From positions 1-56,804 of IMG/VR virus record IMGVR_UViG_3300017739_003809: a DNA stretch of 56,804 nt; one strand, 5' to 3'. The position numbers and the translations under genes are program-made. The notes under the pieces were generated by a model. The model was not told where the DNA came from, did not search any database, and saw only the letters and a list, made by a program, of their open reading frames with translations. Positions 24,344 to 33,700 of the stretch are shown piece after piece. Position 1 is the first letter of the stretch. Every line of letters starts with the position of its first letter. The DNA is from a virus.

Positions 24344-27300
24344 CTGTTACTTCAACTCAAATATTAGAACAAGTTAAACCAGAAGATAAAAGTTTACTTA
24401 AAAGTAAAACTTTAGTTAGAACTTTTGGAAAGGAAGAAGACTGTGTTGAATTACATGTATATGACTTAAATAACAATCTTCTAACATCAAATTATAATTT
24501 TGATAGTTATGAAATTCCCGATATAGACAATGAAGAAGGTTTATTTAGTGAAATTACTTTTAACCCTGATAGAGCATTAAGAAAATTAGGCTTTACTACA
24601 GGTAAGTATAAACTACAAATAAATTTTCACAGAAAACAAATATTAAATACTTCTGATAATTTATTTTTTATTGAATCTATTTCTCCTAATAGGACAGAAT
24701 TAAAAGTAAAACTTAAAGATGCAGATAACTTATCTTCATTATTATTTGCGGTAAATAACTTTATTGCGCTATTAGGTGATACTATTGAGGGCGTTTCTTA
24801 CTTTAAGGATTTTGCATTAAATCTTAATAATAATGTAGTTTTAACTGGAGTTAATTTTATAGCTGAGGAAGGAGTTAGTAACAGTTTTTTTATTAAACTT
24901 TACGAACCTTTACCTAATACCCTAAATGAAAAAACCCAATTTAGAGTTATTGAAGAACTTACGGATCCAATTGAATATATAATAGATTTAGGAGCCCCCG
25001 AAATTACTATAGATTCAACTGAACTAAGAGGACCTAATTTAAGAATAGATACACGTTTAAATTCGAGTACTCCTACTCAATATAGGGCCTATAATGATAT
25101 ATTATCATATGAAACAACTTCATCTTTAAATAATGTATTAAATGCACTATCCTCTAGTATTCCCATTTCTATAGAATATGATAATCCCATTACTGATTCA
25201 GGTTATACTTTTGAAAAATTTATACACTTTAGTTCTGCCGAAGAAAGATTAAGAAATTTTAAATATAAATTAGAATTAATAGAATTATATGACTCTAAAA
25301 GTGTTTTTTTAGAAACAAACGATTTACCTCTGCTTTCAAATGAAAAAGAAACAAATCAAGCTCTTAAATCTAAGATAATTAATGATTTTGATGGGTATGA
25401 AAGATTTTTATATTTTGAAAGTGGTACTTATGCTTGGCCTAAAAGTAATAATTTGGCTCCTTATAATTTAAAGTCTGTAACCTCTTCAGAAGCACTATCT
25501 TGGTTTGGAAATTTAAATGATATAGGATTATATGCGGGGGGGCAAATAACTAGTGCTTCCCAATTTGATGATGAAAATCCATATATTTTAAGAAATACTC
25601 TTCCCCAGTATATTATAGATAATAACCAAAATGAACAGTTTGTAACGTTTATTGATATGGTGGGTCAACACTTTGATAACATATGGTTATATATAGAAAA
25701 TATTACAGATAAAAATATTGCTCATAATAGTTTAAATGAAGGAATTTCAAAAGATTTAGTATTTAATGCTTTAAAAGAAAAAGGAATACCCGCATTTAAT
25801 CAATTTGAAAATTCAAATTTATTTAATTATTTTATAGGTGATAAAGGTATAGGTATATTAGGTGAATCTTCTGAAATTGCATTTCAGAATGTAGGTGATG
25901 TTCTTGATGAAGAAAGTGGCCTTCCTTTAACTTTTCCGGTAGATGTAACTCCTACTATTGTAAGTGCTTCAAACGAAAGAACCCCTTTACAGGATATAAG
26001 TAAGGAAGTATGGAAACGTTTATATCACAATGCTCCTTATTTATTAAAAACTAAAGGTACTGAAAGAGGTATTAAGGCTTTAATGGCGTGTTATGGAATA
26101 CCTGAAAGTATTTTACATGTTAAAGAATATGGGGGCCCTAATGCTGATAAATCAGGATTTAGAACCTTTAAATACCCAAAATCAACACAAGGTTTAGATA
26201 TTACTGGTGTAAATATTCCACAAAAATTAGAATTCACACACTTACCTCATAGCAATGCTACTGATACAGGTCCCAGAACTGTAGAATTTACAATAGTTCC
26301 TAACCATTATCTTGATGTTAATAATGGAAGAAATGTTATTATTACTGACAGGGCTGAAAGTAGTAATTATAGTTTAACCCCACACTTTAATTATTCAGGA
26401 TCAGGTAAATTTGATTTTGAAGATTTAAGTGGGTTAAAAGCTAGAGCATTAGATGAATATTCTCCTTGGTACCACGGGGGCCCTTTTACAGTATTTATGG
26501 ATACTACTAGTAATAATCATATCTTTGATATTAAAGTAGCTACATTTGTAGACAATGAATATATTGAAAATAATGATGCTGCTGCTACATTTTCAACCTT
26601 AGGAGATGACAGCGCGGGAAAAGCATTTGGTATAGGGGTAAATGGTGAAGTTCAAGCATTACTAAACATATCTTCTAGTTTTACTGTTCAACACTTTAAA
26701 GTTTACACTAGTTCATTAAGTCTAGAAACTAGAAAAATACATACTAAAGACCCTTCTATAATTGCGGGTAATGATACTTCTTCTCTCTTTGATAAGGAAT
26801 TACACTATTATAACCCGTTAGGAGGAAATTTAATCACAGAAAGCATAGGAACTCCAACAAACGAATCTCCCTATCATTTTAAAAACTATGCTATTAACCA
26901 AACGGCTGATGGAGCTGCGGGTACTATAAAAGCCATTAGTAATGTAGATTATAAATTTGTTACATATGATCATCATATAACAACTCCAGATACTGTAGGT
27001 TCTTCTATGGCATCTGAAAAAATTAGATTTGATCAAGGTACTATTCAAGATAATATATTATCTCCCTATATTAAAGCCGAAGAATCAGCTTTAGATAGAC
27101 AACCCCCTGATTTTTCTCACTTAGGTGTATTCTTTTCTCCTACATTTGAAATTAATGAAGATATTATATATAGTTTAGGAGGATTTAGATTAGATGATTT
27201 TATAGGAGACCCTAGACATTTAAATAGTAGTAGTTATACTGATTTAAAAAAAGTTAAACATGACTATTTTAAAGAAAAAGTAAAAGACAGATATAACTTT

Positions 27301-27642
27301 TTTGATTACTTAAGAACTATACAATTTTTTGATCATACTTTATTTAAAATAATTGAAGAATTTGTACCTGCTAAAGCCAACTTAAAAACAGGCTTAGTAG
27401 TAGAACCTCATTATTTAGAAAGAGATAAATTTACTTATGCTAATACAGATTTTTCTTCTATATCTTTTCCTGATATAAATTATACTTCAACATCTGGAAG
27501 TTTATCTGGAGAATATATATTATATACAAGTTCTATTAATGTAGAAGAAATCTTTTCAGATGTAACTGGGAGTTTCGAAAATAATTTTGTACATAATGCG
27601 ATTAGCAGCAAATATTTTAGAATAGCAGAAAATAGACAATAA
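24340..27642 (+). CDS. Large tail/baseplate structural protein
   Basis: The 1100-residue protein has an N-terminal beta-rich part and a middle segment VWKRLYHNAPYLLKTKGTER followed by GIKALMACYGIPESIL. This resembles the tail protein I family (P2 gpI-like) motif in which a short conserved helix precedes a C-Y-G-I-P turn. The C-terminal half is beta-rich with LamG-like strands, then a helical end. It is probably a baseplate-fibre connector. The assignment beyond 'structural' is tentative. Confidence 0.75.
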   Translation: MTVTSTQILEQVKPEDKSLLKSKTLVRTFGKEEDCVELHVYDLNNNLLTSNYNFDSYEIPDIDNEEGLFSEITFNPDRALRKLGFTTGKYKLQINFHRKQILNTSDNLFFIESISPNRTELKVKLKDADNLSSLLFAVNNFIALLGDTIEGVSYFKDFALNLNNNVVLTGVNFIAEEGVSNSFFIKLYEPLPNTLNEKTQFRVIEELTDPIEYIIDLGAPEITIDSTELRGPNLRIDTRLNSSTPTQYRAYNDILSYETTSSLNNVLNALSSSIPISIEYDNPITDSGYTFEKFIHFSSAEERLRNFKYKLELIELYDSKSVFLETNDLPLLSNEKETNQALKSKIINDFDGYERFLYFESGTYAWPKSNNLAPYNLKSVTSSEALSWFGNLNDIGLYAGGQITSASQFDDENPYILRNTLPQYIIDNNQNEQFVTFIDMVGQHFDNIWLYIENITDKNIAHNSLNEGISKDLVFNALKEKGIPAFNQFENSNLFNYFIGDKGIGILGESSEIAFQNVGDVLDEESGLPLTFPVDVTPTIVSASNERTPLQDISKEVWKRLYHNAPYLLKTKGTERGIKALMACYGIPESILHVKEYGGPNADKSGFRTFKYPKSTQGLDITGVNIPQKLEFTHLPHSNATDTGPRTVEFTIVPNHYLDVNNGRNVIITDRAESSNYSLTPHFNYSGSGKFDFEDLSGLKARALDEYSPWYHGGPFTVFMDTTSNNHIFDIKVATFVDNEYIENNDAAATFSTLGDDSAGKAFGIGVNGEVQALLNISSSFTVQHFKVYTSSLSLETRKIHTKDPSIIAGNDTSSLFDKELHYYNPLGGNLITESIGTPTNESPYHFKNYAINQTADGAAGTIKAISNVDYKFVTYDHHITTPDTVGSSMASEKIRFDQGTIQDNILSPYIKAEESALDRQPPDFSHLGVFFSPTFEINEDIIYSLGGFRLDDFIGDPRHLNSSSYTDLKKVKHDYFKEKVKDRYNFFDYLRTIQFFDHTLFKIIEEFVPAKANLKTGLVVEPHYLERDKFTYANTDFSSISFPDINYTSTSGSLSGEYILYTSSINVEEIFSDVTGSFENNFVHNAISSKYFRIAENRQ

Positions 27643-27643
27643 C

Positions 27644-28381
27644 ATGCCACCAATTCAAACACCACCAACTTTTAATGCTGTTACTACTGGGTCTAAAGAA
27701 TTTTCAGTAGAACTTAATGATGCTGTTTTTGATACTAAGGCGTGGAGAACTAGTAGATATGATGGTAGTATAACTAAAACAACTACTATAAATAAAATAG
27801 ATATATCTAATGATATAACTTATGGTAAAACTACAGCAATTCAAAAATATTCTAGAAATATATATATTGGAACTAATATAGTAGGTATGGATAGTGAATT
27901 ATCACAAGAAGATAGTACATTAACTACTTACCCTAATTTTTCATATGCACAAACTAATGCTTTTATTACTATAGATGAAGATAATGAAGTAAATAAAACA
28001 GAAATAGAAGCTAATTTAAGTAATCCGGATGCTAAAAGAGGTTTTTATAGATCATTTCATGAAGATTTTCCTGAAGGGAATACATGTAAAATAATTATAT
28101 TAGACGAATCATTAAAACAAAACTTAGAAGATTTTTATTCTATATATTTTAATGGAGGAAGACTACAACACTTAGTTAGATTTGACTATGGGGGAGAAGG
28201 TTATAATGCTAATTATAATAAAACAGATAATACATTTATATATGCTACTAGTAGTGGTTTAATAAGTGCTAGTTCAGATATCATTAATAAAGATATACTT
28301 ATTGATGAATTCTTTACGGGATCATTAATTGAAAATGTACTTCTTTATGCCGGAGACCCACAATCACCACTTGGTAAATAA
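27644..28381 (+). CDS. Hypothetical tail structural protein
   Basis: The 245-residue product starts MPPIQTPPTF and is mixed alpha/beta with a KRGFYRSFHEDFPEG segment. It has no signal peptide or membrane helix. No family is recognised. It is one base from the large tail gene and followed at 10 bases by another structural-type gene. Confidence 0.7.
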   Translation: MPPIQTPPTFNAVTTGSKEFSVELNDAVFDTKAWRTSRYDGSITKTTTINKIDISNDITYGKTTAIQKYSRNIYIGTNIVGMDSELSQEDSTLTTYPNFSYAQTNAFITIDEDNEVNKTEIEANLSNPDAKRGFYRSFHEDFPEGNTCKIIILDESLKQNLEDFYSIYFNGGRLQHLVRFDYGGEGYNANYNKTDNTFIYATSSGLISASSDIINKDILIDEFFTGSLIENVLLYAGDPQSPLGK

Positions 28382-28391
28382 TTAGAATATT

Positions 28392-29006
28392 ATGGCAACA
28401 TCACAAACATCTCTTCCTCAGTCGACTTCTACTAGTGGTATTACAGCGGGTTCTTTTGGAGAATTTTTTGATGCTGCATTTTCTTTTAGGGATAATGCTT
28501 TATATAGGGGGAATAAAAGATTTTTTATAACTTTCACCCCTACAGGAAGTTTCTTAGCAATTAGAACCACAGCAACAGGTAGTATTCCTAATGGAGAATC
28601 AGGATTACTTACTAGAAATTTAGCAGAATTATCTACAGGAGAATTATCTAGTATTAATAAAACTAGTTTTACTTTAAATCTTTCTGAAAAAACTCCCTTA
28701 AACCAAAATTACCAAGCTACAGGATCTGTAGATATTTCTCCCAATACAAAACCTAGCCCCCCATTATTTGAATCGGGCAGCTATGTAATCTCAAGATTAA
28801 ATGATTCGGTTCCTTCATTATTAATTAATTTACCTAAAAATCAACATTTATCTGATGGGTTAGGGGGAAGAGGTTTTATTATAATACCCGAAAATTTACA
28901 CCCTCATATAAAACGTAACTTAGTTCATTTTTTAGCTAAAGCTGGAATATCACTAGGGTTAGATCAGATACCCGCTTTAGATAGAACTTTTGAAAAATTA
29001 AAATGA
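28392..29006 (+). CDS. Hypothetical tail structural protein
   Basis: The 204-residue product starts with a Ser/Thr-rich stretch (TSQTSLPQSTSTSGI) and is otherwise beta-rich with a KNQHLSDGLGGRGFIIIPEN segment. No family is recognised. It ends a run of tightly packed tail genes; a late-promoter-like box follows. Confidence 0.68.
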   Translation: MATSQTSLPQSTSTSGITAGSFGEFFDAAFSFRDNALYRGNKRFFITFTPTGSFLAIRTTATGSIPNGESGLLTRNLAELSTGELSSINKTSFTLNLSEKTPLNQNYQATGSVDISPNTKPSPPLFESGSYVISRLNDSVPSLLINLPKNQHLSDGLGGRGFIIIPENLHPHIKRNLVHFLAKAGISLGLDQIPALDRTFEKLK

Positions 29007-29021
29007 TTTTTTGAATTTAAT

Positions 29022-29031
29022 TATATTTATA
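29022..29031 (+). promoter_or_regulatory. Late-promoter-like box TATATTTATA
   Basis: The 36-base gap has an exact TATATTTATA 11 bases before the next ATG. This is the third exact copy with nearly the same distance to a start codon. Confidence 0.5.
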
Positions 29032-29042
29032 CAAAAACACCA

Positions 29043-29732
29043 ATGGGATATTTAGACAATCAAAGTATTATAGTAGATGCGGTTCTTACTAAAAAAGGAA
29101 GAGAAGCATTAGCTAGGCAAGACGGTTCTTTTAAAATTACTCAATTTGCCTTAGGAGATGATGAGATAGATTATACACTATTTAATGAAAATCACTCAAA
29201 TGGGTCTTCTTTTTCCGGGGAAGCTATTGAAAATCTTCCTTTATTAGAAGCTATTCCTGATGATCAAGCAATATTGAAAAGCAAATTAGTAAGTTTACCT
29301 AGAGGTACTTCAGCAATGCCTGTTGTGACAGCTAATGTTGCTAAAATTACTCTTTCATTAGGATCTACAACAGTAGTTAATCCTACTACTCTTAACTTTA
29401 GTGGTCAAGCTAATTTAAAAGAACCTAATGGGTATATAGCAACTATTGCAGACAGAAGATTATTATCTAAATTTACAGCTACTACCCAACAAGGAGCTTT
29501 AGCTAAACAAAGACCTTATTCTAATGTTGCTATAGCAGAGACCGCAATAGGATCTTCTTTTACTATGACTGCTATTAATTCCCAAACTTTATTTGGAACT
29601 GCTACTAAATTATTAACTCAATTAGTAATTGAGGGTAGAGATAGTGGTGCTCGAATAACAGTTCCTGTAGAAATTTCTAAAGAAGTATTAGCAACTACTA
29701 CAACACAGGATGTAGAAGGTGTAGTAAGATAA
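29043..29732 (+). CDS. Conserved T4-like virion structural protein
   Basis: The 229-residue protein begins MGYLDNQSIIVDAVLTKKGRE and continues with FKITQFALGDDEIDY, then ENLPLLEAIPDD and LVSLPRGT. These segments are typical of a structural protein found in many T4-like marine phages. It is likely a tail or baseplate-fibre component; the precise role is not known. Confidence 0.72.
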   Translation: MGYLDNQSIIVDAVLTKKGREALARQDGSFKITQFALGDDEIDYTLFNENHSNGSSFSGEAIENLPLLEAIPDDQAILKSKLVSLPRGTSAMPVVTANVAKITLSLGSTTVVNPTTLNFSGQANLKEPNGYIATIADRRLLSKFTATTQQGALAKQRPYSNVAIAETAIGSSFTMTAINSQTLFGTATKLLTQLVIEGRDSGARITVPVEISKEVLATTTTQDVEGVVR

Positions 29733-29742
29733 AATTTAAAAC

Positions 29743-30777
29743 ATGGCCACATTTACAAGATTTTCCCCCGACGACGTAGTAATCACTACCGAAAAAGTAT
29801 TTACATCTACATGGACTAATAATACTAATGCTTTAACCCCCGCAGCTGCTCATTTTGGATCTTTAGGAAACCAAGCCGCCGATTATACTCATGCAACTAG
29901 CAGTACTGCTCACCATGTAGTATGCTATAATGGAACCGCTACTAATACTAGTTTTGATCCCCAATTTTCAGTAGCTTATGGGCATAAAGCAGGAAGTGGA
30001 TCCTTATTTTATACTACAACAGATACGGGGTTTGCAGGTTCTAGATCTGTATATGGGCAGTATAGATCATTAGTGTTTGGGGACGAAACTCGTAATTTTA
30101 CATTTAATGGCCATGAACCTGAAGATATTTATATTATAAATGTAAATAGAGGTAGATATAAACAGTCTTTAAGAGTAGGATCTTTAAATCTTACACTAGG
30201 ATCTACTGAAGTAAAACTAACTGATGATTCAGTTTCTAAATCGGGTAGTGCTGTTTTTACAAATGTAGGGAGACAATTTAATATAGTATCTGGTTCTAGT
30301 GGAACTATGTCAGGATCAAATTTATCTCAAACTATTAGTGGAAGTTATGGTTTATTTTACCCAGATGCTGGTTTTATAGTATTAAACCCAGATGCTTTAA
30401 GACATGGCGGAGCCGCTGCTATAACAGCTCTTCCCCCTAGAACTTCTAATGTATCTATTACAGGATCTCATAGTTTATTAACATCATCCTTAGTATTAGG
30501 TAATAATTTTGAAATTGATAGTGAAGAAAAAATATCTTCTCAATTTTATTTTGTAAGAGCTAAAAATAAAGAATTTAATTATACTACTAATCCATCTTTT
30601 ATAGATGGAAATGGTAATTTAAACTTTACTTCTATGATAGATAACCCAGTAGTTTATATTACAACTATTGGCTTATATAATGATGCTAATGAATTATTAG
30701 CTACGGCTAAGTTAAGTCAACCTATAACTAAAGACTTTACTAAAGAGGCTTTAATAAAAGTTAAACTTGATTATTAA
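29743..30777 (+). CDS. Virion structural protein sharing a C-terminal module with the giant fibre
   Basis: The 344-residue protein is beta-rich and Ser/Gly/Thr-rich. Its last ~75 residues contain NKEFNYTTNPSF and YITTIGLYNDANELLATAKL, ending LIKVKLDY. The same module closes the 1863-residue protein directly downstream (HEYNFTLNPT ... TTVGLYNDEGELL). The shared ending suggests a common attachment or trimerisation site. The gene overlaps the fibre gene by one base. Confidence 0.75.
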   Translation: MATFTRFSPDDVVITTEKVFTSTWTNNTNALTPAAAHFGSLGNQAADYTHATSSTAHHVVCYNGTATNTSFDPQFSVAYGHKAGSGSLFYTTTDTGFAGSRSVYGQYRSLVFGDETRNFTFNGHEPEDIYIINVNRGRYKQSLRVGSLNLTLGSTEVKLTDDSVSKSGSAVFTNVGRQFNIVSGSSGTMSGSNLSQTISGSYGLFYPDAGFIVLNPDALRHGGAAAITALPPRTSNVSITGSHSLLTSSLVLGNNFEIDSEEKISSQFYFVRAKNKEFNYTTNPSFIDGNGNLNFTSMIDNPVVYITTIGLYNDANELLATAKLSQPITKDFTKEALIKVKLDY

Positions 30778-33700
30778 TGTTTATATACAAAAAGCTGAAA
30801 GCTTCAGATGTTGGTATAACAGCGTTTGAGGCCCATAAAGAGTTTAATGTAAATAAGGATAATACTTCATCCTTAGGCATTTCTCTTATAGACAGCAGTT
30901 TTAGTTCAGCTAGTAGAGATTCTTATTCAGGATTACTTGTTGACACTAATAATCATAAAAAATATTTTCAATTAGATCATTTATTTTATAATGATGCTAT
31001 ATTTAATTATGGTAATTTATTAGGAGGGTTAGAATATAACCAACAAGAAAAAAGACTCTACAATAAAGCAACTATTATATCTATATCCCAGAAAAATTTC
31101 GGTAGTGGAATACAAAAGGGAACATTTGATTTTAATAACAACTATATAGATGATTCAAAAGGAAATTTATATAGTAAAACTTCTAATTTAGATAATTTTC
31201 CCAAAGATAAAGAAAGACCATTTTATTTAGGACCAGTAAAAGGCCATAAATATTTTGATTTAACTAGAAATTCTGATACAGGAGAAAAAATTGTTAATTT
31301 TTCTTCAACATTTAGCGATATTAAATTAGATGATTCCTTATATACAAACATTATTGAATATATTAGCTGTTCATTTAGTGAAGATACAGTATTAAACTGT
31401 CCAGTAATAACATTAGATAATGGTTATATTAAAGCACCCCATAGTAAAAATTATAATTTTGGAAACGAAAATTTTACTATAACTTTTTGGTATAAACCTA
31501 CTTCAACTAATGGACCTAAATTTATTTTAGGAAAATCTAAAACTAAAACTATAGTAGAAACCCCTGAATCTAGTACAAATGGAAATTTATCTTCAACTCA
31601 TGGTTCTGCTAGTTTTTTACAACCAAAAGAAGTAGACGCAGGCAGAGCATTTCCTTTTGAAGTATTATTAGATAATTCTAATAAAATTAAATTTTCCAGA
31701 TCAGATCAGGACAATAACTCAAGTATTACCTATGATGCTGCTTTAACTAATAATACTTTTTCTCACGTTGCTGTAAGAAAAAAAGATAATGAGTTAAAAA
31801 TATTCATAAATGGGAATTCTGGATCTAATTCCACTATTGATTCTACTGATTTATGTAAAAACGAAGCAGATTTATTTATTGGTTCTCAAGGAGGAACTAG
31901 AGAAAACATTTCCTACAATAAGGAACATAAAATTTCTCAAATAATGATCTTTAATAAAGGTCTAACCCATGAAGAAATTAAAAACGTATCATCTTCAATA
32001 TCTGGAACACCTTTTGTTGGTAATATATTTTATGAACAGGGTATTGCTACATTAACATCACCTACTGTTAATAACAATACTTTAACCACTTTACAAAACC
32101 AAACTGAAACTATTACATTATTGCCTACTTCATTTAATGTGGGTGAAGAAACTATAAATGACTTTCCCGAAGAATTGACATTTAGTGGATCTAATTTTAC
32201 TTTTGTTTCCCCTCAAGAAACTCTTGGAATATTCACTGCACAAAATATTTTTGATAGTTTAAATTTTGATACTACTAAAGTAAGCGCTAGTTTTGATACA
32301 GGCAATAATAAAATAAGTTTAGTTTCTCTACCCACTTCATCAGTAGCTTCTTCTGATTTTTTACTTACTATAAAAAGTTCATCCTTAGAATTAAATCTAG
32401 ATAGTACATCAGATTTTAGTACAGCTGATCTTTTTACTTCTTCTAATGATACTGTAAATAATAGAGATAACGATTCTCTTACACAAACGACCTCAATAGT
32501 CGGGGGAAGACAAGTTTCTCTAACTAATCCTAAAACATTTACAGCATCTTTTACTATTGACCCTGTAACACCTACTACAATTACTGATGAAAGGTGGACT
32601 GAACCAGAAGAGGTAGCGCTTGGTGGTGGTAGTGGTGGTAACCCATTTAATTTCAATGGTGTAGACGATTTAGATGCAGATACTATATTTCAAATACAGG
32701 GTGCATCCGGATTTACTGCGGTTAACACAGACCCAAATAATGGTATAGCTTCTGCTAATGGAGATGGTGAAATAACCTTTAGTGGTTCAGCAGGGATGGT
32801 TGCTCCATTTTTTGTAGGAGATTTACCTCGTGTTGAAATGGCTATGAATAGCGGTGTTGTAAATACATTTACAATGAATACAAGCCAAAAAACCCAAAAT
32901 TTATTTGGAGCAGATAATAATTTAGGCAGTTCTATTTCATTTAATAATGGGACCCATGGCGAAGTTTTAAATGCCGCAATGCCTTCAACTACTAAGTATG
33001 AAGATTTTTATGGACCCGAGGGAAACGATACTATTGGTTTTAATAGAGCAGATGTTTACTTTAATGCTGGTACTTTTGGAAATAATGATAATGATGAACA
33101 AGGCACATTCCAATTAGGCCACATGGCTAAGAATGGAAATAGTAATAAGTTTTTTGCTAGATATTCTAGATCCCCACTCAATATAAAATATAGATTTTCT
33201 TTTGAAGGTTTTAAAACAAGTGGTACAAGTAACACAATTATAATTGAATTACAAAGAAGAATTTTAAAACACGATGGTTCAGTATTATCAGGCTTTACTG
33301 AAGTAAGTGAATTAGATGGCAATGCTAATGCATTTTCACTTACTACTACTAATAACACATATAATATAGATTATAGATTTGGACTATCATCTACCGATAA
33401 TCAATTCCTTACAAATGAACATTATGGGGGAAGTGATTCCAATAATTTAAATTTAGGTCCTAAAATACAATTTAGATTCGTTGTTAAAAAAGTTGGTGGA
33501 GGAAACACCACTATTCAATGTGGCCCACCTAAAATAAACGTAATAGATCAGGGTAGAAACGCCGGATTTTACAGTACTCATAAAGTAAGAACTAACACTA
33601 CGGATAACCCTATTACAGCTAAACCTGGTGAAATAATTAAATACACTGTAAATGGTATAAAAACTAAACAAGCAGGCACTGGAAATAACTTAAACTTTAG

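Noticed and set aside
32213-32656. 147-codon reverse-strand frame inside the giant fibre gene
   Set aside because: It is antisense to a continuous 1863-codon gene and has shadow-like composition rich in Val, Ser and Leu.
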